A stretch of 8,930 nt of DNA from Zoogloeaceae bacterium. GTDB lineage: Bacteria > Pseudomonadota > Gammaproteobacteria > Burkholderiales > Rhodocyclaceae. Location of the stretch: positions 1 through 8,930 of the forward strand of contig JAIRZG010000076.1 of NCBI GenBank assembly GCA_031267345.1, in the 5' to 3' direction. The notes under the pieces are model-generated. The model was not told the origin of the DNA, ran no database searches, and saw only the letters and a list, made by a program, of their open reading frames with translations. Positions 1 to 5,945 of the stretch are shown here, piece after piece (within the stretch, counting starts at the first letter, position 1; every line of letters begins with the position of its first letter). The position numbers and the translations under genes were made by a program.

Positions 1-92
1 GCAGGGTGGAATGCGCTTTATCCTTCCACCATTGGGCAGTTGTGCGGGTGCATAGGTAAAATGGTGGAAGGCGCTTCGCTTTTCCACCCTGC
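1..92. repeat. 33-nt imperfect inverted repeat (dispersed-repeat type)
   Basis: Arms at 1-33 and 60-92 are inverted copies. They share GCAGGGTGGAA at the outer ends and CCTTCCACCATT at the inner ends and differ in the middle. Each arm is itself a small hairpin (GGTGGAA...TTCCACC), so the unit can fold as one long cruciform or as two short stems. It lies beyond the 3' end of creC and is not obviously part of any gene. GGGTGGAA...TTCCACC units of this kind recur between genes in many proteobacteria. A terminator role is possible, but no clear T-tract follows. Confidence 0.75.
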
Positions 93-275
93 GAAAAAAC
101 GAATCGAAGCTACATGGCCCTGATGATGATTGCCTCCGCCATTATCGCTTTCCGAAAGGGGAAGGGAGAAACGAATATTGTTTACGGATACGTCCTAAAC
201 ACCTAGCGTATTTCAGCGTTGTTTCGCGCTGAACCGCCGCCTGAAAGCGGGTTTATTCGCGTCATTTCCCGAACT
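93..275. other. Intergenic region downstream of creC
   Basis: About 180 bases lie between the inverted repeat and the creC stop. There is no convincing gene. A 30-codon plus-strand frame (114-206) begins with hydrophobic residues but has no ribosome binding site. creD, which follows creC in enterobacteria, is not found here on either strand. Confidence 0.5.
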
Positions 276-1703
276 TCAAGCCGCTAAAACCTCGAAACTG
301 ACCTCCGCGCCGCCTTCCGGGTGGTTGACGAACTGGGCGTTGCCGCCGTGCAGTTGCGCGACTTCGCGCACGAAGGGCAGACCCAGGCCGGTGCTTTTGC
401 GTCCGGTGGCGGGGCGGGGGAGGGAGTAGAAACGCTCGAAAAGCTGCGGCAGGGCGTAGTCCGGCGCGCCACGCCCCTGATCGCGGACGCAAAGCCGGAG
501 GCGGTTCGACTGTTTTTCCAGATCAATCCGAATAAGCCCGCCAGCGGGCGAGAAGGCGATGGCGTTGTCAAGCAGGTTGTCGATTGCCTGTTGCAGCAAA
601 AAGGCGTCGCCCCGACAGGGGAAGCCGCCAACGGCGTTGATCTGGAGTCGCAGCGTCCGGTCTGCCAGCGCGACGCGGCAGTTTTCCACGCATTGCCGCG
701 TCAATTCGCCCAAATCCAGCGTCTGATCGTCTTCCGGGCGTTGCAGTTGTTCGACGCGCGCCAGTTGCAACATGCGTTCGATCCCTTGTTGCAGACGCTT
801 TGCCTCGTCGCGGACAAGGCGCGCGAAACGCTGCCGTTCGGCGTCCGGCAGCGGCGTTTCCATGAGTTCGGCGGCGGAAACGATGGCGGTGAGCGGGCTT
901 TTCATCTCGTGGGTCAGGTTCTGGACATACTTTTCCACGTACTGCTTGCCTTCCAGCCGTTCGCGCATGGCGGCGAGCGCGCGCGCCAGTTCGGAAAACT
1001 GACGCCCGCCGCCCGTGGGCGCTTCCGCTTTTTCGCCGACGCTGACCGCTTGCGCGTAATGGACAAAGCCGTAAATCGAGCGCATCAGCCAGAAGGAAAA
1101 AATCAGGCCGATGATGGCGGAAATGGCGAGCATGGCGAAGCCATCGCGGCGCAAACGGCTGATGGCGCGCTGGATGTAGGGTTGCAGGGTTATGGCCGGT
1201 TTGGCGAGCGAGAGGACGCCGATGAGTTCGCCCCGCCAGAAAATCGGCGCGGAAACGTACAGGGAGGAGGTATTCGGCAATTCCGGATTTTCCCGCGTGG
1301 TGCGCGCGCCATATTCGCCGCGCAGTACGCTGCTGACATCTTTCCAGCGGGAAAAATCGCTGCCCAGCATCTTGTTTTCCGAATCGAAAACCACAATGCC
1401 CCGCGCGTCGCTGACATAGACGCGAAAATCCACGCTTTCCTTTTTGACGCCGAAAATGTCGGCGGCGGGCAGGCGTCGTCTGGCGGCTTGCAGGGCATCG
1501 GCAAAATCGCCGCTGTCGATACGCTTTGCCGCCAGATCATGCGCGGCGAGTTCCGCCAGCATATGCGCCGCGTCCACCAACGTTTCTTCGGTGGCCTGAC
1601 GCAGTCCCGGCTCCACTTCCTGCGTCACGATGTCGAGCACGAACCAGGCCGCCAAGCCGACCACCAGAAAATAGCCGAGAAAAAGACGAACGGAGATATT
1701 CAT
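276..1703 (-). CDS. creC: CreC-like membrane sensor histidine kinase
   Basis: Sensor of a CreBC two-component system: it autophosphorylates on histidine and passes the phosphate to CreB at the inner membrane. The protein is 475 aa, against 474 in E. coli CreC. Membrane segments lie near residues 7-24 and 188-208, enclosing a periplasmic sensor of about 165 residues. A linker follows, then the H-box THEMKSP (His265), the N-box DNLLDNAIAFSP (375-386), DQGRGAP (408-414) and TGLGLPFV (438-445). All ATPase motifs are present, so the kinase should be active. The ATG at 1703 was chosen because it overlaps the creB stop as ATGA, the hallmark of translational coupling; an upstream in-frame extension only reads through creB in another frame. 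The periplasmic ligand is unknown. In known CreBC/BlrAB systems the pair responds to growth or cell-wall conditions. Confidence 0.9.
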   Translation of the reverse strand: MNISVRLFLGYFLVVGLAAWFVLDIVTQEVEPGLRQATEETLVDAAHMLAELAAHDLAAKRIDSGDFADALQAARRRLPAADIFGVKKESVDFRVYVSDARGIVVFDSENKMLGSDFSRWKDVSSVLRGEYGARTTRENPELPNTSSLYVSAPIFWRGELIGVLSLAKPAITLQPYIQRAISRLRRDGFAMLAISAIIGLIFSFWLMRSIYGFVHYAQAVSVGEKAEAPTGGGRQFSELARALAAMRERLEGKQYVEKYVQNLTHEMKSPLTAIVSAAELMETPLPDAERQRFARLVRDEAKRLQQGIERMLQLARVEQLQRPEDDQTLDLGELTRQCVENCRVALADRTLRLQINAVGGFPCRGDAFLLQQAIDNLLDNAIAFSPAGGLIRIDLEKQSNRLRLCVRDQGRGAPDYALPQLFERFYSLPRPATGRKSTGLGLPFVREVAQLHGGNAQFVNHPEGGAEVSFEVLAA

Positions 1704-2386
1704 GGGTCGATGCTGTAACCCAGTCCGCGATGGGTAATGATGGGGTCGCGTTCGGGCAGCGGCAGACGCAGCTTGGCGCGCAGGGTCTTGATGTGGGTGT
1801 CGACGGTGCGCTCCTCGGTTTCTTCCGCGTCCTGCCAGACGCGCCGCATGAGAAAATCGCGCGAGAACACCCGCCCCGGATGTTCGAGCAGGCAGGCGAG
1901 CAGCCGGTATTCGTACCGGGTCAGATTGAGCCATTGCCCGCGACAGGCGATGCGCAAGCCTTCGGCGTCGATGGCGAACACGCCGGAATCCGCCGCGTCC
2001 TCGCGCGTCCGGACATGCGACCGGGTACGGCGCAAAATGGCGCGCACACGGGCGACCAGTTCGCGCGGGCTGAACGGCTTGGCGACGTAATCATCCGCCC
2101 CCAGTTCCAGCCCGACGACGCGGTCGACTTCTTCGGCGCGCGCCGTGAGAAACATCACCGGCGCTTCCGAATGACGGCGCAGGGCGCGGCAAACGTCAAA
2201 CCCGTTCATGTCCGGCAAGCCCACGTCCAGAATCACCAGCGCGTAATCCCGCGTCCGCGTCCATTCCACCGCCTCCTGCCCCAACCCGCAACAGTCCGTG
2301 GCGTAGCCTTCGGCGGCAAGCGCGTAGGCCAGCGTATCGGTAATCGCCGGTTCGTCATCGACAATCAGTATTTTCATTTTTTCCAT
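1700..2386 (-). CDS. creB: CreB-like OmpR-family response regulator
   Basis: DNA-binding response regulator, phosphorylated by the CreC encoded next to it. It has 228 aa (E. coli CreB has 229). The receiver domain spans residues 4-120, with acidic pocket D10/D11, phosphoacceptor D54 in LDVGLPD, switch T81 in FLTAR and K103 in AKPFSPRE. The winged-helix output domain covers about 140-228 and ends in the family pattern ERTVDTHIKTLRAKL...THRGLGYSIDP. The stretches LTARAEEVDR and LGADDYVAKPFSPRE closely resemble E. coli CreB. Two starts are possible: ATG 2386, or ATG 2377 (three codons in), which is preceded by GGAA and matches the usual MKILIVDDE beginning. No CreB tag (TTCAC-N6-TTCAC) was noticed nearby, so autoregulation cannot be read from the sequence. 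Confidence 0.9.
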   Translation of the reverse strand: MEKMKILIVDDEPAITDTLAYALAAEGYATDCCGLGQEAVEWTRTRDYALVILDVGLPDMNGFDVCRALRRHSEAPVMFLTARAEEVDRVVGLELGADDYVAKPFSPRELVARVRAILRRTRSHVRTREDAADSGVFAIDAEGLRIACRGQWLNLTRYEYRLLACLLEHPGRVFSRDFLMRRVWQDAEETEERTVDTHIKTLRAKLRLPLPERDPIITHRGLGYSIDP

Positions 2387-2727
2387 TCCGGGCGTCAGGT
2401 ATCCGATTGTAGGGGCGAATCGCGTCCGCCCGCCAGACGACCGAAGGTCGTCTTGCAGATTCAGGGATCAGACATCGGCAAAGACAGGCGGGATAAACCA
2501 AAACAATCGACATGGCGGCGAATGAAGATGGCGCCTGGGCGATCAAGGGGATTGGCGGATTGTCGGCGGGATACAAGGCGTGGAGACGTTCGCGGCGTCC
2601 ACGAATTGCAACGCCTTGTCGATACTGTAGCGCGGTGCGATATTTGGAAACGTTTTGGCGCGATATTTCTTTTTGGATTTTATTGCGCCACACGCAATTT
2701 AATTGCAGGAATGGCCGCTGCGTTGCC
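2387..2727. other. Intergenic region upstream of creB
   Basis: About 340 bases with no gene I can support. On the minus strand TACAAT (2411-2406) lies where a creB -10 could be, but no good -35 accompanies it. A 46-codon open stretch on the minus strand (running down to about 2550) has no start codon and no recognisable similarity; it may be a gene remnant or chance. GC content falls in 2640-2720, as often seen at the edge of acquired DNA. Confidence 0.4.
2413..2453. repeat. Two adjacent hairpins in the creB leader region
   Basis: AGACGACC-GAA-GGTCGTCT (2435-2453) is a perfect 8-bp stem with a 3-nt loop. Next to it GGGCGAATCGCGTCCGCCC (2413-2431) can form a 5-bp GC stem. The text around 2410-2430 resembles the GTAGGGGCGAAT...CGCCC repeats dispersed between genes in many proteobacteria. 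If the creB promoter lies upstream of them, the hairpins would be transcribed in the creB leader; if it is TACAAT at 2411-2406, they lie in or upstream of the promoter. No function is demonstrated. Confidence 0.5.
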
Positions 2728-2745
2728 GATGGCATTGAGAGTTAT
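2728..2745 (+). repeat. 18-nt direct repeat, left copy
   Basis: GATGGCATTGAGAGTTAT matches 3443-3460 (GATGGCATTGAGGGTTAT) at 17 of 18 positions in the same orientation. The two copies bracket the small regulated gene at 3066-3431. They could be an insertion footprint, recombination sites, or copies of a small dispersed repeat. Confidence 0.6.
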
Positions 2746-4178
2746 CACCGTCCGCGCGTGAGGAACAAATTGTAAATAAAGTGTAACAATCTCTCGATCT
2801 GTCGATCCCCCAGAAACTCAATAGATGAGTTCGCAGCCGTCCTCGTTGAAGCGGCGCGAGATAATTGAGGGGGGAAGTTGACGATAAATCGGGGGGATTT
2901 GGTTTTCACGGGTTGCAAACGAATTGCGTATGTTGCAAACGTTTGCGGATGGGATAAGGATAGATATATAAAATCTGGTTTTTTGAGGTGGGTTTTGCTT
3001 GCTTTGTTGGTTCCACAGCGCGTTACTGTGGGTGTCGGAAACATCTCAAAACACAGGAGCGCACCATGAAAAACATACCCAAAACCAGCTACGAAGGCCA
3101 CGATTTCGGGTTCACGTCGACCATTACTTTTGATCCCGACGACGCCTTTGCCGAAGCAGCGCGCGCCATTGCGCAGGCGACCTATGAGTCCACCGAGGCG
3201 GCCTGCGCTTTCCTGGATAGCGACGAAGGGCGAGAATTCGGGCATCAGGTCAACCGCCGCGTGTTTAGCCAGCGCATTACGAACGTGGCGGCCATTGCGC
3301 TGGCTATCCGGCACTGGATGACACTGCGCCCGACGGCGCGGCAGATCGACGAATACGAACTGCCGGACGGCATGAACTTGCTGCCCGCGCTGGTAGCGTT
3401 TTTTTCCATACAGATGGAATTGGCAGAATGAACGTGGCACGGGATGGCATTGAGGGTTATGCGGCGATGTCTGGTTCCCTTTTAAATTTACGGGGGCGGT
3501 AGTGGCGAGGCGGCGTGTCGCCATTTCAAAATAGTCGGGGTTCAGTTCAACGCCGGTAAATGTCCGTCCGCAGTTCAGCGCCGCCACAGCAATCGTAGCC
3601 GCGCCCATAAAGGGGTCGAGCACGGCGTCGCCGGGTTCCGTTATCCGTTCGATGATCCATTGCATCAGCTTGACGGGCTTTTCCGCCGGATGTCTGGTTT
3701 CCCGTTTTACCGGCCAGGGCGCGGCATGGATGTCGCGGCTGCGCCTATCCTTGATCTTCGCTGCGGGCATGGCGAAGAAGAGCGCCAGTTCGTAACACGG
3801 TCGCAACTGACGCGGCGAAGCAGTGCCCAGTCCTTGTTTATCCCAGATCAAACAGGACGCAGGGAAGAGACCCGCCATCAGTCCAGCGCGATAGAGGACA
3901 GGCTGGGTGCGCCAGGAGCCGAAGACGACCGCATAGCCGGATTCGTTGAGCAGCGCCTTCGCGCTGGACAGCCACAGGGCGTACCAGCGCGCGGCGTTGT
4001 CCATGTCGGGAAATCCATTGCCTTTGTCTGCGGTGGATTGCGTCGGGAAAAAATAGGGCGGGTCCGTAACGACGGCCTTGAACGACGCCGGAGGAAGGCG
4101 CGGCAGGATGTCCAGACTATCGCCGAGCAGCAGGGTTGCGCGGCCATCGGCAAGCGTCAGGTTTTCAGAATTCAGCAC
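2745..4178 (-). CDS. Phage-type DNA methyltransferase (DPPY), stop lost and read through
   Basis: S-adenosylmethionine-dependent adenine-N6 or cytosine-N4 DNA methyltransferase of the small phage type. Only residues 1-229 (about 3490-4178) look like the family. The catalytic motif IV TDPPY is at 38-42, and the SAM-binding motif DPFMGAAT (188-195) comes after it, followed by FTGVELNPDYFEMA; this is the permuted beta-class order. HPAEKPVKLMQWII (163-176) is the usual conserved helix. Motif I reads GAAT where most relatives have GSGT or GAGT. The start is GTG at 4178 with AAAGGA upstream, 29 nt after the muF-like stop. Beyond residue 229 the frame runs 248 codons antisense through the 3066-3431 gene and has no protein-like character. 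One base fewer in the G5 tract 3492-3496 would give an ending ATTAP-stop at a normal family length. Probably a frameshifted or decaying gene; otherwise a sequencing error. Confidence 0.7.
   Translation of the reverse strand: MLNSENLTLADGRATLLLGDSLDILPRLPPASFKAVVTDPPYFFPTQSTADKGNGFPDMDNAARWYALWLSSAKALLNESGYAVVFGSWRTQPVLYRAGLMAGLFPASCLIWDKQGLGTASPRQLRPCYELALFFAMPAAKIKDRRSRDIHAAPWPVKRETRHPAEKPVKLMQWIIERITEPGDAVLDPFMGAATIAVAALNCGRTFTGVELNPDYFEMATRRLATTAPVNLKGNQTSPHNPQCHPVPRSFCQFHLYGKKRYQRGQQVHAVRQFVFVDLPRRRAQCHPVPDSQRNGRHVRNALAKHAAVDLMPEFSPFVAIQESAGRLGGLIGRLRNGARCFGKGVVGIKSNGRREPEIVAFVAGFGYVFHGALLCFEMFPTPTVTRCGTNKASKTHLKKPDFIYLSLSHPQTFATYAIRLQPVKTKSPRFIVNFPPQLSRAASTRTAANSSIEFLGDRQIERLLHFIYNLFLTRGR
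2815..2831. repeat. Small hairpin
   Basis: AACTCA-ATAGA-TGAGTT forms a 6-bp stem with a 5-nt loop in an otherwise gene-free, AT-richer stretch (2746-2900). It is not followed by a T-tract in either direction, so a terminator role is weak. Confidence 0.3.
2913..2946 (+). promoter_or_regulatory. Tandem LacI/GalR-type operator candidates
   Basis: GCAAACGTTTGC at 2935-2946 is a perfect 12-bp palindrome with the central CG typical of LacI/GalR/PurR-family operators. The 9-mer TTGCAAACG occurs at 2913-2921 and again at 2933-2941, exactly 20 bp apart, or about two helical turns, so two repressors could bind on the same face. The right-hand site overlaps the likely -35 of the promoter for the 3066 gene. 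The matching regulator is not in this window. Confidence 0.55.
2943..2972 (+). promoter_or_regulatory. Candidate sigma-70 promoter for the 3066-3431 gene
   Basis: TTGCGG (2943-2948) as -35, and TATATA (2965-2970) or TATAAA (2967-2972) as -10, give a 16- or 18-bp spacer. Transcription would begin near 2978 and leave a leader of about 85-90 nt. The -35 lies inside the palindromic operator, which suggests repression by occlusion. Confidence 0.5.
3013..3031 (+). repeat. Leader hairpin upstream of the 121-aa gene
   Basis: CCACAG-CGCGTTA-CTGTGG forms a 6-bp stem with a 7-nt loop in the predicted 5' leader, about 20 nt before the ribosome binding site. It could stabilise the leader or be incidental. 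No known riboswitch was recognised. Confidence 0.3.
3066..3431 (+). CDS. Hypothetical 121-aa acidic, helical protein
   Basis: I do not recognise the family. The start is ATG 3066, with a good ribosome binding site (AGGAG, 3055-3059). A longer frame from 2988 is open, but its N-terminus (GFACFVGSTARYCG) looks like translated leader. Codon third positions are strongly G/C across the whole gene, as in the housekeeping genes here, which argues that it is truly coding although it lies opposite the run-on methyltransferase frame. The protein is acidic, with alanine-rich helices (AFAEAARAIAQATYEST, VAAIALAIRHWM), no signal peptide and no clear membrane segment. A PDGMNLLPALVAFFSIQMELAE tail ends it. 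It has its own promoter overlapped by a palindromic operator and sits between 18-nt direct repeats, so it is probably an independently expressed accessory gene. It might be a small regulator or phage-related factor, but nothing in the sequence fixes a role. Confidence 0.7.
   Translation: MKNIPKTSYEGHDFGFTSTITFDPDDAFAEAARAIAQATYESTEAACAFLDSDEGREFGHQVNRRVFSQRITNVAAIALAIRHWMTLRPTARQIDEYELPDGMNLLPALVAFFSIQMELAE
3443..3460 (+). repeat. 18-nt direct repeat, right copy
   Basis: GATGGCATTGAGGGTTAT, 11 nt after the stop of the 121-aa gene, matches 2728-2745 with one mismatch. It lies just downstream (on the minus strand) of the presumed original end of the methyltransferase. Confidence 0.6.
3466..3484 (+). 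repeat. Imperfect copy of a methyltransferase segment
   Basis: GATGTCTGGTTCCCTTTTA here matches 3689-3709 (GATGTCTGGTTTCCCGTTTTA) apart from two missing bases. The 3689 copy is inside the methyltransferase and encodes VKRETRHP on the minus strand. The second copy lies right behind the damaged 3' end of that gene and may be a leftover of a duplication or deletion event. Confidence 0.4.
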
Positions 4179-4207
4179 GTGGGGTTTCCTTTCGTTGCTC
4201 TTTCGGG

Positions 4208-5590
4208 TTATTCAAACGGCGTTCCGTCGTTGCGAATTGCGCCTTTCAACAAATCTGCTATAGTGAGGGTGCGTCCCGTGGTTGGTTGAGTTGACCCTTC
4301 ATCGATTTTCGGTGGGGTCGGCAGTGTTCCCAGCGGGACGTTTTCTATTTCCAGTGCTTCCAGAGCATGTAGTATTTTTCGCTGATCCGCCTTCCGGTTC
4401 CGTTCCTTGACGGTCAGTTTTACCCGATACAAGGCACCCTCATCCGCAGCGGCGGCGTACAGACGGACAATCGCAGCAATGTCCGGGTTTTCATGCTTCA
4501 CGTCGGGATGCCGTTCAGTAACCACGGCGGTTTTCACCAGTTCCTGCAAAGCGCGCACGGCGTTGAGACTGGCGTCATTCTGTCCCTCGTTATCAGCGAT
4601 CTTCTTCCTGCTTTCTTTGTTGACGTCAAGTACCCATCCGCTGTCCGTGTTGTAGAGTTCCAACCCCGATTCTTTCATCGCCTTGAAAGCCGTCGTAGCT
4701 TCCGCCACGCGCTCTCTGTGCGTCAGTCCCGGCATTTCCGGCATCTCCACCACCTGCACAGGCGGCAAGGCGAAGAGGCCGGGACGTTGGCCTTGCCAGT
4801 CTTCGGCAAGCTGGCGGCGGGGAATACCCACGTCGTCGAGGTCTTGCGCATAAGCGCCGCCCAAATCGGCGGGCAGCTTCGCCGCCTTGGTTTCCACGAT
4901 CTGCCGTAGTTCATCGGCTACCGACGCGCCTGGCGCATACGCCCAGCCCTTGTCGATGCCGATGGGCGCGCCGGTCTTGGGGTTGATGGCGTTCCAGCCT
5001 GCGGGCGGCTCGGTCTTGTCGCCTGCTGTCGGCGCGCGCACGGCGATGACGCGGCAGTGGCAGCCCCAGCCGTTGGGCGGGAAGTTGGTCTGCCAGAACG
5101 GGTGATCGTGCGGCAGCGTCAGGCCATCCCAGGCCAGATGCTGCGGGCGGGGATTCATCACGCCGTCGGCGTGGATATACTTCCAATACGGACGACGGGA
5201 AAGCAGTTCCGGGTCGGAGAGTTGCGCGTAGCGTCCGGCGGCGCGGCTGCTGGCGAGGTTGGTCTCCCAGATGACGCGCGTCCGCCAGGCTTCGCCCGCT
5301 TTCGTGCCTTCTCCCGTCCAGCCCGTCCAGCCGTGCTTATGCACAATCTCGCGGAAATCCTTGCGGAATTGCTCCAGCCCCGTTTTTTTGTCGATGGCGT
5401 CGTCTACGGCCTGGCGCAGGTCTTTGAGCAGGTCGGCCTTCGTTGCTCCGGCGACTACGAAGGCGCGGTCGTGCCCCTCATGCTTGATGTCGTCCCAGCG
5501 TTCGGTCGGCAGGTTGAGCTTATGGCGGAAGAAGGCGATCTGCTCGGCGAAGGGCAGGTTGAAGGCGCCGCGAATGTCGGGGTCAGTCAT
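4208..5590 (-). CDS. Mu F-like minor head protein with C-terminal LPD3-like domain
   Basis: Phage head morphogenesis protein (Phage_Mu_F family), a minor capsid component that enters the head with the DNA. It has 460 aa. The Mu-F part covers about 1-250, with the family signatures TRVIWETNLASSRAAGRYAQ (104-123), YWKYIHADGVMNPRPQHLAWDGL (135-157) and FWQTNFPPNGWGCHCRVIAV (165-184), the last being the HxxxDG...PPNGWGCxCR core. A linker (250-290) leads to a second domain at about 300-460 (GWVLDVNKESRKKI, TERHPDVKH, LYRVKLTVKERN, HALEALEIE, GRTLTIADLL). I read this as the LPD3-type polyvalent-protein domain found on phage MuF fusions, related to BECR-fold nuclease/toxin tails; this part is from memory of the family. 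The start ATG 5590 has AGAGG upstream. The gene looks complete although the rest of the prophage is missing. No immunity gene is evident. Confidence 0.85.
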   Translation of the reverse strand: MTDPDIRGAFNLPFAEQIAFFRHKLNLPTERWDDIKHEGHDRAFVVAGATKADLLKDLRQAVDDAIDKKTGLEQFRKDFREIVHKHGWTGWTGEGTKAGEAWRTRVIWETNLASSRAAGRYAQLSDPELLSRRPYWKYIHADGVMNPRPQHLAWDGLTLPHDHPFWQTNFPPNGWGCHCRVIAVRAPTAGDKTEPPAGWNAINPKTGAPIGIDKGWAYAPGASVADELRQIVETKAAKLPADLGGAYAQDLDDVGIPRRQLAEDWQGQRPGLFALPPVQVVEMPEMPGLTHRERVAEATTAFKAMKESGLELYNTDSGWVLDVNKESRKKIADNEGQNDASLNAVRALQELVKTAVVTERHPDVKHENPDIAAIVRLYAAAADEGALYRVKLTVKERNRKADQRKILHALEALEIENVPLGTLPTPPKIDEGSTQPTTGRTLTIADLLKGAIRNDGTPFE

Positions 5591-5765
5591 GCGCGGCCTC
5601 TATATGTATACAGGCGATCTCGCAAGGCGGCGCGTAAATGCGCTGCGCCACCGCGACTTCCGGCAGCGCCTTGACCGAAAAGGCCGTAATCACGCCCGGG
5701 GCAAGCGCCGCGCTGTCCCATAACCGCAGGACAGCGTGACGCGCCGTCCCGGAACGCAGGTCTTT
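5583..5765 (-). pseudogene. 3' remnant of a gene upstream of the Mu F-like gene
   Basis: A 60-codon open stretch without an ATG ends at TGA 5583-5585 and overlaps the muF-like start by 8 nt (ATGACTGA), the tight coupling expected inside a phage operon. Its GC-rich third positions and the readable tail (ITAFSVKALPEVAVAQRIY) favour this frame over the other minus-strand frames. A stop codon at 5768-5766 cuts it off, so only the C-terminal end of a former gene survives. In Mu-like phages the portal gene precedes F, but this tail does not resemble a portal protein I know. A short gene starting at GTG 5693 (36 aa) is the alternative, but it lacks a ribosome binding site. Confidence 0.35.
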
Positions 5766-5910
5766 TCATTCCAGCGCGCGCCACGATACGTATGGCGGCA
5801 AAAACCGGAAAAACATAAAGGTTTTGCGCGTATCCTGTCGCCAACTGCCGCCCATGCGGGCCGGATGTCCGCGCGTCCGGGTTTGCCAATCCCTGATTCC
5901 TGACCTCTGA
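5766..5910. other. Junction between phage remnant and hemE
   Basis: Here the prophage remnant meets the chromosomal hemE region. No gene or mobile-element end could be identified. Small GC-rich inverted segments occur at 5859-5879 (CCGGATGTCCGCGCGTCCGG) without a T-tract. Minus-strand open frames here have poor codon character and were not accepted. Confidence 0.35.
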
Positions 5911-5919
5911 TGCGATAAT
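5911..5919 (+). promoter_or_regulatory. Extended -10 promoter element for hemE
   Basis: TGCGATAAT is an extended -10 (TG-N-GATAAT) 27 nt before the hemE start. There is no good -35 at 17 bp, which extended -10 promoters tolerate. Transcription would begin around 5926, with GAGG (5937-5940) as ribosome binding site. Confidence 0.45.
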
Positions 5920-5945
5920 GGCGTTTTTCTTTTGTCGAGGCTTTC

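Noticed and set aside
114..206. 30-aa hydrophobic small open frame downstream of creC
   Set aside because: No ribosome binding site and no support beyond an open frame.
321..1718. Long plus-strand open frame opposite creC
   Set aside because: It is the antisense shadow of a clear histidine kinase; its translation has no domain character and no ribosome binding site.
1703..1934. N-terminal extension of creC
   Set aside because: The extra 77 residues read through creB in another frame; the ATGA overlap and the family length support the start at 1703.
2355..2735. 126-aa minus-strand open frame overlapping the creB start
   Set aside because: No ribosome binding site, mixed composition and overlap with creB in another frame; it crosses dispersed-repeat hairpins.
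2746..3065. Riboswitch or tRNA in the AT-richer leader region
   Set aside because: Only two short hairpins are visible; no cloverleaf and no conserved riboswitch core could be found.
3660..4289. Plus-strand open frame opposite the methyltransferase
   Set aside because: Antisense of the DPPY and motif I-bearing frame; no recognisable features.
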